A stretch of DNA of 64,000 nt from Luteimonas viscosa. GTDB lineage: Bacteria > Pseudomonadota > Gammaproteobacteria > Xanthomonadales > Xanthomonadaceae. Position 1 is the first letter of the stretch, and every line of letters begins with the position of its first letter. This document shows positions 42,191-51,148 of this stretch, one piece after another. Under the pieces are notes generated by a model. That model was given only the letters and a program-made list of their open reading frames with translations. It searched no databases and was not told the DNA's origin. Made by a program: the position numbers and the translations under genes. The DNA lies in the NCBI RefSeq assembly GCF_008244685.1, contig NZ_VTFT01000001.1, forward strand, positions 3,017,248 to 3,081,247, in the 5' to 3' direction.

Positions 42191-42826
42191 ATGGCCAACG
42201 AAGCGGTATTCGACCCCGACGCGCGCGGGGAACCCGACCACAAGGGCCGGCGTCGGTTCCTGACGGCCACGACCGTGGCGGTCGGCGCGGTGGGGGCCGG
42301 GTTCGCGGCCATCCCGTTCATCAAGTCCTGGAACCCGAGTGCGCGCGCGCAGCTGGCCGGCGCCCCGGTCACCGTCGACATCAGCGCGCTCCAGGAAGGC
42401 CAGCGCGTGGTCGTGGAATGGCGCGGCCAGCCGATCTGGATCGTCAAGCGTTCGCCGGCCATCCTCGCCGCGCTGCCGACGCTCGAGGGCGAACTGCGCG
42501 ACCCCAATTCCGAGAACGTCGACCAGCAGCCGGCCTACATCCAGCAGGAAAACCCGCAGCTGCGCTCGCTCAAGCCCGAGATCTCGGTGCTGGTGGGCCT
42601 GTGCACGCACCTGGGCTGCTCCCCGGAAATGGTCGCCGAGATCCGTCCCGAGCCGTTCGATCCGAACTGGAAGGGCGGCTATTTCTGCCCCTGCCACAAG
42701 TCGAAGTTCGACATGGCCGGCCGCGTCTACCAGGGCGTGCCGGCCCCGACCAACCTGCTGGTGCCGCCGCACCATTTCGCGGACGACAACACCATCGTCG
42801 TCGGCGTCGACCCGGGAGCGGCGTGA
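42191..42826 (+). CDS. petA: Ubiquinol-cytochrome c reductase, Rieske iron-sulfur subunit
   Basis: This 211-residue protein is the Rieske subunit of cytochrome bc1. A twin-arginine type leader (GRRRFLTATT, about 18-27) precedes the single membrane anchor. The [2Fe-2S] ligands lie in CTHLGCSP and CPCHKSKFD. The protein transfers electrons from ubiquinol to cytochrome c1 at the periplasmic face. It is followed after one base by petB, and petC follows with overlap. Confidence 0.97.
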   Translation: MANEAVFDPDARGEPDHKGRRRFLTATTVAVGAVGAGFAAIPFIKSWNPSARAQLAGAPVTVDISALQEGQRVVVEWRGQPIWIVKRSPAILAALPTLEGELRDPNSENVDQQPAYIQQENPQLRSLKPEISVLVGLCTHLGCSPEMVAEIRPEPFDPNWKGGYFCPCHKSKFDMAGRVYQGVPAPTNLLVPPHHFADDNTIVVGVDPGAA

Positions 42827-42827
42827 C

Positions 42828-44087
42828 ATGGCCAACGTGATCGAACGCGGCGTCAACGGCGCCTGGGACTGGTTCACCGCGCGTGCGCCGGGCTTCATGC
42901 CCTTCTACCGCAAGCACATGTCGGAGTACTACGCTCCGAAGAACTTCAACATCTGGTACATCTTCGGCGTCCTGTCGATCGTGGTGCTGGTCAACCAGAT
43001 CCTGACCGGCATCTTCCTGACGATGCACTTCAAGCCGAGCGCGGCGGAAGCCTTCGCCTCGGTCGAATACATCATGCGCGACGTGGAGTGGGGCTGGCTG
43101 ATCCGCTACATGCACAGCACCGGCGCCTCACTGTTCTTCATCGTGGTGTACATCCACATGTTCCGCGGCCTGATGTACGGCAGCTACCAGAAGCCGCGCG
43201 AGCTGGTGTGGATCCTCGGGATGCTGATCTACCTGGTGCTGATGGCCGAAGCGTTCCTGGGCTACGTGCTGCCCTGGGGCCAGATGTCGTTCTGGGGCGC
43301 GAAGGTGATCATCTCGCTGTTCGGCGCGATCCCGGTGATCGGCAACGGCCTGACCGAGTGGATCATGGGCGACTACCTGCCCAGCGACGCCACCCTCAAC
43401 CGCTTCTTCGCCCTGCACGTGATCGCGCTGCCGCTGGTGCTGCTGCTGCTGGTGGTGCTGCACCTGGGCGCGCTGCACGAGGTCGGCTCCAACAATCCCG
43501 ACGGGGTCGAGATCAAGAAGGGGCCGAAGGGCAACCGCTGGTCGCCCAACGCCCCGGCCGACGGCATCCCGTTCCACCCGTACTACACGGTCAAGGACAG
43601 CTTCTACGTCTGCTTCTTCCTGATCATCGGGGCCTTCATCATCTTCTTCGCGCCGGCGTTCGGCGGCTGGTTCCTGGAGCACGACAACTTCACCGAGGCC
43701 AACCGCCTGGTGACGCCCGCGCACATCAAGCCCGTCTGGTACTACACGCCGTACTACGCGATGCTGCGCGTGGTCCCGCACAAGCTCTCGGGCGTGCTGG
43801 TGATGTTCGGCGCGATCGCGATCCTGTTCCTGGTGCCGTGGCTGGACCGCGCCCGGGTCAAGTCCTACCGCTACCGCGGCATGCTCTCGAAGGTGCTGCT
43901 GGGCCTGTTCGCGGTGAGCTTCATCTGGCTCGGCAAGATCGGCGCCGGCCCGGGGACGGACCCGGTCGAGACCATCGTCGGCCGTTTCCTGACCCTCTTC
44001 TACTTCCTGTTCTTCCTGACCATGCCGTTGTGGACGAGTTGGGACAAGACCAAGCCGGTGCCGGATCGGGTGACGACGCATGACTAA
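42828..44087 (+). CDS. petB: Cytochrome b of the bc1 complex
   Basis: This 419-residue membrane protein is cytochrome b with eight predicted helices. The four haem-ligand histidines are seen in the second and fourth helices (RYMHSTGASLFFIVVYIHMFRG and FFALHVIALPLVLLLLVVLHLGALHE regions). The quinol-oxidation motif PEW-type region is represented by AHIKPVWYYTPYYAMLR (PVWY), the variant seen in related proteobacteria. It starts at the ATG at 42828 and overlaps petC by 8 bases. Confidence 0.97.
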   Translation: MANVIERGVNGAWDWFTARAPGFMPFYRKHMSEYYAPKNFNIWYIFGVLSIVVLVNQILTGIFLTMHFKPSAAEAFASVEYIMRDVEWGWLIRYMHSTGASLFFIVVYIHMFRGLMYGSYQKPRELVWILGMLIYLVLMAEAFLGYVLPWGQMSFWGAKVIISLFGAIPVIGNGLTEWIMGDYLPSDATLNRFFALHVIALPLVLLLLVVLHLGALHEVGSNNPDGVEIKKGPKGNRWSPNAPADGIPFHPYYTVKDSFYVCFFLIIGAFIIFFAPAFGGWFLEHDNFTEANRLVTPAHIKPVWYYTPYYAMLRVVPHKLSGVLVMFGAIAILFLVPWLDRARVKSYRYRGMLSKVLLGLFAVSFIWLGKIGAGPGTDPVETIVGRFLTLFYFLFFLTMPLWTSWDKTKPVPDRVTTHD

Positions 44088-44826
44088 GACCTTGACCGGC
44101 CGGATCGCCGCATTCGCCAGCGGATTGCTGCTGTCGTTCTCCGCACTCGCCGCCGGTGGCGGCGACCTGCAGCAGGCGGGCACCGACCTGGGCGACCGCG
44201 CGTCCCTGCAGCGCGGCGCGCAGACGTTCATGAACTACTGCGCCGGATGCCACTCGCTCAAGTACCTGCGCTACTCGCGGATGGCCGACGACCTCGGGCT
44301 GACCGAGGACGAGGTGATGAACCACCTCAACCTCACCGGCGCCAAGTTCGGCGAACACATCGTCTCGGCGATGCCGGCGGAGCAGGCGGCGAAGTGGTTC
44401 GGCCAGGTGCCGCCGGACCTGAGCCTGATCTCGCGCGTGCGCGGCAGCGACTGGATCTACACCTACATGAAGTCGTTCTACCTGGACGATACGCGGCCGC
44501 TGGGCTGGAACAACACGCTGTTCCCGAATGCGTCCATGCCCAACCCGCTGTGGAAGCAGCAGGGCCTGCAGCATGCGGTGTTCGGCGAAGCCGACGCGGC
44601 CACCGGCGAGATGCCGGTCGAACGCCTGGAGATCTCGACGCCCGGCGTGCAGAGCGCGGCCGAGTTCGACCAGACCGTGCGCGACCTCACCGCGTTCCTC
44701 GAATACGCCGGCGAACCCGCCGCGCTCAAGCGCCAGGGGATCGGCGTGTGGGTGATCCTGTTCCTGTCGTTCCTGACGCTGCTCGCGTGGCTGCTCAAGA
44801 GCGAGTACTGGAGGGACGTGCACTAG
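44080..44826 (+). CDS. petC: Cytochrome c1
   Basis: This 248-residue protein completes the bc1 complex. It has a signal peptide (to about residue 25), a haem c motif CAGCH (Cys54, Cys57, His58) and a C-terminal membrane anchor (about 222-241). It accepts electrons from the Rieske centre and passes them to soluble cytochrome c. It starts inside petB (8-base overlap). A GC hairpin follows at 44844-44876. Confidence 0.97.
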   Translation: MTKTLTGRIAAFASGLLLSFSALAAGGGDLQQAGTDLGDRASLQRGAQTFMNYCAGCHSLKYLRYSRMADDLGLTEDEVMNHLNLTGAKFGEHIVSAMPAEQAAKWFGQVPPDLSLISRVRGSDWIYTYMKSFYLDDTRPLGWNNTLFPNASMPNPLWKQQGLQHAVFGEADAATGEMPVERLEISTPGVQSAAEFDQTVRDLTAFLEYAGEPAALKRQGIGVWVILFLSFLTLLAWLLKSEYWRDVH

Positions 44827-44843
44827 TTCGAAGAGGGCACCGA

Positions 44844-44876
44844 AGGCGCGCGATCCGGACGGGGCGGAGCGCGCCT
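44844..44876 (+). terminator. Hairpin after petC
   Basis: AGGCGCGC (44844-44851) pairs exactly with GCGCGCCT (44869-44876) around a 17-base loop, 17 bases after the petC stop. No T-run follows. It may end or attenuate transcription before sspA. Confidence 0.3.
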
Positions 44877-44976
44877 CCGGTGGCTTCGGTTCGGGACGCG
44901 ACACCGGGGTGACCGGCTGCGATGGGCGGCCGGCACCGTGCGACCGGCGGATTCCGGTCGCGGGAGAAGGCCGTTG

Positions 44977-45612
44977 ATGGCTGCGAGTCCACGTATGCGC
45001 AATGCAATGACCCTGTTTTCGTCCGTCGACGACGTGCTTTGCCACCGGGTGCGACTGGTGCTGGCCGCGAAGGGCGTCACCTACGACATGGTGGCGGTCG
45101 ACCCGCAGAACCCGCCGCCCGACCTGATCGACCTCAATCCCTACCACTCGGTGCCGACCCTGGTCGAGCGCGACCAGGTGCTCTATGCCGCCAGCGTGGT
45201 GAGCGAGTACCTCGACGAGCGCTATCCGCACCCGCCGCTGATGCCGGTCGACCCGCTCTCGCGCGCGCGCCTGCGCCTGGCGATGCTGCGCATCGAGCAC
45301 GACTGGGTGCCGCAGGTGCAGGCCATCCAGTTCGGGGGCAGGCAGCAGGCCGATGCCGGCCGCAAGCGCCTGAAGGAACTGCTGACCGCGTCGATCCCGC
45401 TGTTCAAGGCCAGCAAGTTCTTCCTCAACCCCGAGATGAGCCTGGCCGACTGCGCGATGGCGCCGATCGTCTGGCGCCTGCCCGCGCTCGACGTGCCCCT
45501 GCCCAAGGACGGCAAGGTGATCGAGGACTACGGCAACCGGATCTTCCGCAACCCCGGCTTCGCCCGCAGCCTGACGCCGCAGGAAAAGAACCTGCGCGAG
45601 ATGCCGGACTGA
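44977..45612 (+). CDS. sspA: Stringent starvation protein A (GST fold)
   Basis: This 211-residue protein is SspA, a glutathione-S-transferase fold that binds RNA polymerase and alters transcription in starvation. The N-terminal thioredoxin-like domain (VDDVLCHRVRLVLAAKGV; NPYHSVPTLVERD) and helical C-terminal domain are clear. The ATG at 44977 follows GGGAGAAGG; the next ATG at 44998 (MRNAMTLFSS) also fits. sspB follows, as in most gamma-proteobacteria, and petABC-sspAB is a common order. Confidence 0.94.
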   Translation: MAASPRMRNAMTLFSSVDDVLCHRVRLVLAAKGVTYDMVAVDPQNPPPDLIDLNPYHSVPTLVERDQVLYAASVVSEYLDERYPHPPLMPVDPLSRARLRLAMLRIEHDWVPQVQAIQFGGRQQADAGRKRLKELLTASIPLFKASKFFLNPEMSLADCAMAPIVWRLPALDVPLPKDGKVIEDYGNRIFRNPGFARSLTPQEKNLREMPD

Positions 45613-45717
45613 CTGACTGCGCGGCGCGCAGGCTGGCCACCCGCCGCCCGGCGACGGTTGCCAGCCGCGCGGCCCGTGCGGCACTGTAGCCCTGCGATGC
45701 CCGATACCCCGCCCGCC

Positions 45718-46125
45718 ATGACCAGCCACCGTCCGTACCTGTTGCGGGCGCTGTACGAGTGGATCTCCGACAACGGCATGACGCCGCACATCCTCGTGGA
45801 TGCGCAACTGCCCGGCGTGCGGGTGCCGACGCATACCGTGAAGGAAGGCCGGGTCGTGCTCAACATCGCCGACCGCGCGGTCGCCAAGCTCGAACTGGAC
45901 AACGAGGCGGTGCGCTTCACCGCGCGCTTCGGCGGCGTCAGCCATCCGGTGGTGGTGCCGGTGTCGGCGGTGCTCGCGATCTACGCGCGCGAGACCGGCC
46001 AGGGCATGGCCCTGCCCGAGGAAGCGGGCGCGACCAGCCCCGACGATGAGCCCACGCCGCCGGACGATACGCCCGACGACGACAACTCGCCCCGGCGCGG
46101 GGCGCATCTGCGCGTGATCAAGTAG
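45718..46125 (+). CDS. sspB: ClpXP specificity-enhancing factor SspB
   Basis: This 135-residue adaptor delivers ssrA-tagged proteins to ClpXP. The substrate-binding domain (about 1-105) starts HRPYLLRALYEWISDNGMTP, and ARFGGVSHPVVVP and VLAIYARETGQGM follow. The acidic tail ends in the ClpX-binding patch RGAHLRVIK. I chose the ATG at 45718, where similarity starts; an ATG at 45697 would add seven residues. It lies about 105 bases behind sspA. Confidence 0.93.
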   Translation: MTSHRPYLLRALYEWISDNGMTPHILVDAQLPGVRVPTHTVKEGRVVLNIADRAVAKLELDNEAVRFTARFGGVSHPVVVPVSAVLAIYARETGQGMALPEEAGATSPDDEPTPPDDTPDDDNSPRRGAHLRVIK

Positions 46126-46218
46126 GCGGATCTTTCGGCACGAACACCGGACGGTCTCGAGCACAGGTCCCTGCGTGACCAGGTCGGGGGCGCCCCGGCG
46201 CTTCGCGGTCGTGCCGGA

Positions 46219-46554
46219 TCAGTGCAACGCCACTGCCTGCGTCGCGCGCGCGGGGCCACTGAACTGCACCAGCTCTTCTCCGTGCAGCACCAGGCGCCCG
46301 ATGTGCCGCTCGATGCCATCCTCGGAATATTCGAAACGGAAGCTGCGTTCGAGTCCCAGCCGCCCGTCGCTGCGACGCCGCAGGCGCAGGCCGTTGGCGT
46401 GCACGCTCTGGTCGAGCCAGATCACGCCGGCCGCCTGGCAGGCATGGCGGCCCACCGCGGCGGCGCGCTCGGCCGCGGCACGCGACGCGTTCCACCAGGC
46501 GTAGGCGGCGGCGCCGGCGATCATCAGCAGGATCAGGACGGGGAAGTCGGGCAT
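46219..46554 (-). CDS. DUF3301 small membrane protein
   Basis: This 111-residue protein has one N-terminal membrane helix (FPVLILLMIAGAAAYAWW) and a soluble domain with CQAAGVIWLDQSVHANGLRLRR and FRFEYSEDGIERHIGRLVLHG, the DUF3301 pattern. Its function is unknown. It converges on sspB with a 93-base gap and is followed upstream by nadC on the same strand. Confidence 0.83.
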   Translation of the reverse strand: MPDFPVLILLMIAGAAAYAWWNASRAAAERAAAVGRHACQAAGVIWLDQSVHANGLRLRRRSDGRLGLERSFRFEYSEDGIERHIGRLVLHGEELVQFSGPARATQAVALH

Positions 46555-46720
46555 GGCGCGAATGTGATGCCGCCGGCGGCGGTTTGCAATCGGGCGTTTC
46601 GATTGGAGGCGCCCCTTTGCCCGCAGGGATCGCCGCGGCGGAGCGTCCAGCGCGCCCGGTGGGAGGTCCGCGGCCGGCCCGGCGGCGTTCGCCCCTGTGG
46701 GGAATGCTCCGGCGCGCGAC

Positions 46721-47623
46721 TCAGTGGCGCGCCACGCGCGGCGCCGGTCCGAGCTTGAGCGAGAGGTCGATCGCGCGGACATGCTTGGTCAGGGCGCCGA
46801 TCGAGATGCAGTCCACCCCGTCGGCGGCGATGGCGCGCAGGCCGTCGAGGTCGACCCCGCCCGAGACCTCCAGCGGGATCGTTCCCGCGAACGGCGCGGC
46901 GCGGGCGATGCGTACCGCCTCGCGCCGCGTCGGCGCGTCGAAGTCGTCGATCAGGATGCGGTCGCAGCCCTCGGCCAGGGCTTCGCGCAGCTGGTCGAGC
47001 GTCTCGACCTCGACGATCAGCGGCAGGTTCGGCCGGGCCGCGCGTGCGGCGCGGATCGCCGCGGCAACCGAGCCGAGCGCGCGCACGTGGTTCTCCTTCA
47101 GCATCACCGCGTCGTACAGGCCGATCCGGTGGTTGACGCCGCCCCCCACCCGGACCGCGTACTTCTGCGCGATGCGCAGGCCGGGCAGGGTCTTGCGCGT
47201 GTCGAGGATCCGGGCGCCGGTGCCGCGCACCGCGTCGACATGCTTGGCGACCGCGGTGGCGGTGCCGCTCAGCGTCTGCAGGAAGTTCAGCGAGGCGCGT
47301 TCCGCGCTGACCAGCGCGCGGGCGCGACCGTGCAGCGTGGCGAGCACCGTGCCGGCGGCGACGCGATCGCCCTCTGCCACGCGCCAGTCGATGCGGACCG
47401 CGGGGTCCAGGGCGCGGTGGCAGGCGTCGAACCAGGGGCGGCCGCAGACCACCGCGTCTTCCTTGCACAGCAGGTAGGCCTCATCCGCGACGTCTGGCAG
47501 CAGGGCCGCGGTCGCGTCGCCGTCGCCGAGGTCCTCGGCGAGCGCGCGCGAGACGTCCGCGGCGACGACGCCTTCCGGCGGCGGGGCGAAGGGGTGCTTG
47601 GACGATGGTTCGGTTGCGGACAT
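46721..47623 (-). CDS. nadC: Quinolinate phosphoribosyltransferase
   Basis: This 300-residue enzyme converts quinolinate and PRPP to nicotinate mononucleotide in de novo NAD synthesis. The N-terminal sandwich domain ends in SAERASLNFLQTLSGTAT; the barrel has RILDTRKTLPGLR, KYAVRVGGGVNHRIGLYDAVMLKENH and the phosphate loop VSGGVDLDGLRAIA. The ATG at 47623 gives the expected length; a longer frame upstream adds basic residues without conservation. Confidence 0.96.
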   Translation of the reverse strand: MSATEPSSKHPFAPPPEGVVAADVSRALAEDLGDGDATAALLPDVADEAYLLCKEDAVVCGRPWFDACHRALDPAVRIDWRVAEGDRVAAGTVLATLHGRARALVSAERASLNFLQTLSGTATAVAKHVDAVRGTGARILDTRKTLPGLRIAQKYAVRVGGGVNHRIGLYDAVMLKENHVRALGSVAAAIRAARAARPNLPLIVEVETLDQLREALAEGCDRILIDDFDAPTRREAVRIARAAPFAGTIPLEVSGGVDLDGLRAIAADGVDCISIGALTKHVRAIDLSLKLGPAPRVARH

Positions 47624-47731
47624 GGGCGACCGTTTCTGTGATGGGCAACGTGGCTGCCGCAGTGCAGGCGCCGGTTGCGTGCAGGGCGGCAGGGGTCGCA
47701 CGACCGGCGCCGCGTCGGCCTGGCGCGTGCC

Positions 47732-48001
47732 CTAGCTCCGCGGGAAATCCGCGATCTGTCCGGTCGGAATCCCTTCCTCGACCAGCAGCACCGGAATGCC
47801 GTCGTCGATGCGATAGACCAGGCGATGGTCGTGGGTGACCAGCGCCTCGCGCAGGGGACCGGCCTGCGGCGCATCGTCCACGCGACGCAGGGTTCCTGCA
47901 TTGGCGGCGGAATTGAGCGCAGCGAGGCCGGCCTTGCCGAGCAGGGCCAGCGGTTGCCGGCTCGCGGGGCAGACGAGGAGGTCGAGCAGCTTGCGGTCCA
48001 T
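47732..48001 (-). CDS. Trm112 family (YcaR-like) protein
   Basis: This 89-residue protein begins MDRKLLDLLVCPASRQPL and ends with DGIPVLLVEEG, the ends of the Trm112/YcaR fold. Only one of the usual zinc cysteines is clearly placed (Cys11), so metal binding is doubtful. Bacterial members are small and of unclear role, often near kdsB or lpxK, neither of which is here. It is divergent from purE. Confidence 0.85.
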   Translation of the reverse strand: MDRKLLDLLVCPASRQPLALLGKAGLAALNSAANAGTLRRVDDAPQAGPLREALVTHDHRLVYRIDDGIPVLLVEEGIPTGQIADFPRS

Positions 48002-48027
48002 GGCGGGAACACCGGGGGGCGAACCGC

Positions 48028-48033
48028 TAGAAT
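48028..48033 (+). promoter_or_regulatory. Candidate -10 box of purE
   Basis: TAGAAT, five of six consensus positions, lies 25 bases before the purE ATG. It lies just outside the start of the divergent Trm112 gene. I see no PurR-type palindrome. Confidence 0.4.
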
Positions 48034-48057
48034 ACGTCTTTAGGCACGGGAACAGCC

Positions 48058-48561
48058 ATGTCCGCCACTCCTGACAGCCCGCTGGTCGGCGTCGTGATGG
48101 GTTCGCGCTCCGACTGGGACACGATGCAGCACGCCGCGCAGAAGCTCGAAGCGTTCGGCATCGCGCACGAGGTGCGGGTCGTCTCCGCGCACCGCACGCC
48201 GGACGTGCTCTTCGACTATGCCGCGAACGCGCAGCAGCGCGGCCTGCGCGCGATCATCGCCGGGGCCGGGGGCGCGGCGCACCTGCCCGGCATGCTCGCG
48301 GCGAAGACCATGGTGCCGGTGCTCGGCGTGCCGGTGCAGAGCCGCGCACTCAACGGCCTGGACTCGCTGCTCTCGATCGTGCAGATGCCCGGCGGCATCC
48401 CGGTGGCGACCTTCGCGATCGGCCAGGCGGGCGCGACCAATGCGGCCCTGTTCGCGGCCGCGATGCTGGCGGCGGACCGGCCGGAGATCGCCGGGGCGCT
48501 GGCCGCGTTCCGCCAGCGGCAGACCGAAGACGTCGCCGGCAGCGACGATCCGCGGAGGTGA
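48058..48561 (+). CDS. purE: N5-carboxyaminoimidazole ribonucleotide mutase
   Basis: This 167-residue class I PurE interconverts N5-CAIR and CAIR in purine synthesis, working with PurK. The [13 protein letters not shown] motif near residues 10-22 and the phosphate/active-site segment HRTPD with [15 protein letters not shown] are clear. The ATG at 48058 is preceded by a CACGGGAA site. purK follows after 141 bases. Confidence 0.97.
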   Translation: MSATPDSPLVGVVMGSRSDWDTMQHAAQKLEAFGIAHEVRVVSAHRTPDVLFDYAANAQQRGLRAIIAGAGGAAHLPGMLAAKTMVPVLGVPVQSRALNGLDSLLSIVQMPGGIPVATFAIGQAGATNAALFAAAMLAADRPEIAGALAAFRQRQTEDVAGSDDPRR

Positions 48562-48702
48562 TCGCGCGATGAGCACCGCCGGCATCGACGGGCGCGCGCG
48601 CCTGTCCCCCGTTTCCCATCGCTCTTCCGGTTGGAGAGGACGCGTCGGTGGTCGCCAGGCGTCCCGTCGCGTGAACCACGGTCTGCGGGAACGCTCATCG
48701 CC

Positions 48703-49851
48703 ATGACCACCGTCGGAATACTGGGCGGCGGTCAGCTCGCGCGCATGCTCGCGCTGGCAGGCGCGCCGCTGGGCCTGCGCCTGCTGGTGATGGACACCGT
48801 GGCCGACGCCTGCGCGGGCCAGTGCGCGCCGCTGCTGGTCGGCGACTACCGCGACGAGGCCGCGCTGGCCGAATTCGCCTCCAGGGTGGACGTGGCGACG
48901 TTCGATTTCGAGAACGTGCCGGCGGAGAGCGCGGAGTGGCTGGCGCAGCGCATCCCGGTGTTTCCCAGCCCGCGTGCGCTCGCGGTCGCGCAGGACCGCC
49001 TGGCCGAGAAGACCCTGTTCCGCGAACTCGGCATTCCCGTGCCGGAGTTCGTCGATGTCCCGACGCGCGCCGCGCTCGAGGCCGCGGTGGCGCAGTTGGG
49101 CACGCCCTGCATCCTCAAGACGCGCCGCCTGGGCTACGACGGCAAGGGCCAGTTCCGGATCAGGTCGGCGGCCGACGTCGGCGCCGCCTGGGACGCGCTC
49201 GGCGGCCAGGTGGCGAACGTCGGCCTGATCCTCGAAGGGTTCGTGGCGTTCGATCGCGAACTGAGCGTCATCGGTGTACGCGGTCGCGACGGCGAATTCC
49301 GCAGCTGGCCGCTGACCGAGAACTGGCACGTCGACGGCGTGCTGTCCGCGAGCCTGGCGCCCGTCGCCTGCACGCCGGCACTGGCCGAGCAGGCGTACGC
49401 GCATGCGCGCGCGCTGGCCGAGCGGCTGGAGTACACCGGCGTGTTCGCGCTGGAACTGTTCTGCCGCGACGGTCTGCTGCTGGCCAACGAACTCGCGCCG
49501 CGCGTGCACAACTCCGGACACTGGACGATCGAGGGCGCGGAGACCTCGCAGTTCGAGAACCACATGCGCGCCGTGCTCGGCCTGCCGTTGGGGGATACCG
49601 GAATGCTCGGTCATGCCTGCATGCTCAACTGGATCGGCGCGATGCCGGACGCCGCACCGGTGCTGCAGGCGTCCGGTGGCCATTGGCACGACTACGGCAA
49701 GTCTCCGCGCGCGGGCCGCAAGGTCGGCCATGCCACGTTGCGCGCCGGCGGCCCGGTGGAACTGGCGCGGATGCTGCACGATGTCGGATCGGCCCTGGGG
49801 CGCGTGGAGCAGGTCGCGCCCGTCATCGGGTCGCTTCGTTCGCGCGGATGA
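48703..49851 (+). CDS. purK: 5-(carboxyamino)imidazole ribonucleotide synthase
   Basis: This 382-residue ATP-grasp enzyme makes N5-CAIR from AIR, bicarbonate and ATP. GILGGGQLARMLALAG opens the protein; the ATP-grasp core has ILKTRRLGYDGKGQ, and the metal/ATP segment ELAPRVHNSGHWTIEG is present. The ATG at 48703 starts MTTVGILGGGQ; earlier in-frame starts would add unconserved residues. It is followed by a 266-base gap containing an imperfectly spaced 9-bp inverted repeat (CCAGCCCGG at 49914, CCGGGCTGG at 49951) that may end the transcript. Confidence 0.96.
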   Translation: MTTVGILGGGQLARMLALAGAPLGLRLLVMDTVADACAGQCAPLLVGDYRDEAALAEFASRVDVATFDFENVPAESAEWLAQRIPVFPSPRALAVAQDRLAEKTLFRELGIPVPEFVDVPTRAALEAAVAQLGTPCILKTRRLGYDGKGQFRIRSAADVGAAWDALGGQVANVGLILEGFVAFDRELSVIGVRGRDGEFRSWPLTENWHVDGVLSASLAPVACTPALAEQAYAHARALAERLEYTGVFALELFCRDGLLLANELAPRVHNSGHWTIEGAETSQFENHMRAVLGLPLGDTGMLGHACMLNWIGAMPDAAPVLQASGGHWHDYGKSPRAGRKVGHATLRAGGPVELARMLHDVGSALGRVEQVAPVIGSLRSRG

Positions 49852-50117
49852 CTGCGTCGCATCCTGGCGGGCCGTTGCCGGCGCATCGAGGATCGTGCCG
49901 GTAACCGGAGCGGCCAGCCCGGTCCCGGGAGGGAAGCTGGAAACCCGGATCCGGGCTGGTTTCGGCCCGGACCTGCCTTCGCCGCCCGCGGACACGGTGC
50001 CTGGATGTGCGCAGCCACGCGTATCGCGCGTATCGATGGGCGACCCGAGCGCAGGGAGGTCGGGCGCCCGCGCGATCTTTCCCGGCACTGGCTGCGCCAG
50101 CGCCGTGGGCTCGGCAC

Positions 50118-50705
50118 CTACTGCAGTCGCGACGCGACCTTGTCCCAGTCGACCAGCTGCCAGAACGCCGCGAGGTAGCGCTCGCGCGAATCGCCGTAGT
50201 CGTGCGCGTAGGCGTGCGGCCACAGGCAGAACGCGAGCAGGGGCGTGTCGCTCCCCGTCAGAGGCGTGACGGACTGCGGCGTGGCCAGGATCGCCAGACG
50301 GCCGTCGCGCCGCTGCGCCAGCCAGACCCAGCCGGGTCCCGCCAGTTGCTGCGCAGCTTGGTCGAAGCGCTCGCGCAAACGCTTCGCGTCGCCGAACGCA
50401 CCGCAGATCGCTTCGGCCAACCGGCCACCCGGCGCGTTGGCACCTTCGGGACGCGGCGCACGCAGCGCCTCCCAGTAGAACCCGTCGCACCAGGCCTGGG
50501 CCGCGTGCGCCGCCAGCATGCCGCGCGCGCGGCGTGCGAGATCGTCCAGACGCAGGTCTTCGGCTTCCGCCTCGCCGCCCAGGATGGCCGCGATCGCATC
50601 GAGTTGCGCCTGTTGCTGGCGTCGGTGCAGATCGATCCCTTCCACCGAGAATTGCGGTGCGAAGGACAACGGGTCGCAGGGCAGGGGCTGGATCTGGAGC
50701 GGCAT
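50118..50705 (-). CDS. Superoxide-dismutase-like protein with altered metal ligands
   Basis: This 195-residue protein has the Fe/Mn superoxide dismutase fold from end to end (NAAQ-like AAHAAQAWCDGFYW; GPGWVWLA; HAYAHDYGDSRERYLAAFW). Of the four metal ligands, His27 and His164 are kept, but the second His is Asp74 (WCDGFYW instead of WNHTFYW) and the Asp is Cys160 (CLWPHAY instead of DVWEHAY). Normal dismutase activity is therefore doubtful; it might bind another metal or be a structural relic. No signal peptide is seen. The ATG at 50705 is divergent from grxD across 122 bases. Confidence 0.85.
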   Translation of the reverse strand: MPLQIQPLPCDPLSFAPQFSVEGIDLHRRQQQAQLDAIAAILGGEAEAEDLRLDDLARRARGMLAAHAAQAWCDGFYWEALRAPRPEGANAPGGRLAEAICGAFGDAKRLRERFDQAAQQLAGPGWVWLAQRRDGRLAILATPQSVTPLTGSDTPLLAFCLWPHAYAHDYGDSRERYLAAFWQLVDWDKVASRLQ

Positions 50706-50753
50706 GGCAGGGTCCGGCAACGGATGCGGGCGGAAGTCGGGTGGCGCCCGGCA

Positions 50754-50759
50754 TACAAT
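50754..50759 (+). promoter_or_regulatory. Candidate -10 box of grxD
   Basis: TACAAT, five of six consensus positions, about 70 bases before the grxD ATG and inside the control region shared with the SOD-like gene. No clear -35. Confidence 0.35.
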
Positions 50760-50827
50760 ACGCAAACCCGTTTTCGCGGTGGCGGCGCCGGCCTGTTTCC
50801 GGCCCGGGACTGCGCAGGAGCCTGCCC

Positions 50828-51148
50828 ATGGCGGTATTGGAACGCATCAAGGCCGAAGTCGAAAACCACCCCGTGGTGCTGTTCATGAAGGGCACGCCCC
50901 AGTTCCCGATGTGCGGATTTTCCAGCCGCACGGTCGAGGTGCTCAGGGAAGCCGGTGCTGGCGGCATCCATACGGTCAACGTGCTGGAGGATCCGGAGAT
51001 CCGTGCCAACCTGCCCCGGTTCTCGAACTGGCCGACCTTCCCGCAACTGTTCATCCACGGCGAACTGATCGGTGGCTGCGACATCACCCTCGAGCTGCAC
51101 GAGAGCGGCGAACTGGCGAGGATGATCGCGGAAGTGCAGAAGGCGTGA
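50828..51148 (+). CDS. grxD: Monothiol glutaredoxin
   Basis: This 106-residue protein is a Grx4-type monothiol glutaredoxin with the CGFS motif (Cys29) that binds [2Fe-2S] clusters with glutathione. GTPQFPMCGFSSRTVEVL and WPTFPQLFIHGELIGGCDI are typical. It serves in iron-sulfur delivery and iron sensing. The GTGA junction means the SDR-like gene starts inside its stop. Confidence 0.95.
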   Translation: MAVLERIKAEVENHPVVLFMKGTPQFPMCGFSSRTVEVLREAGAGGIHTVNVLEDPEIRANLPRFSNWPTFPQLFIHGELIGGCDITLELHESGELARMIAEVQKA

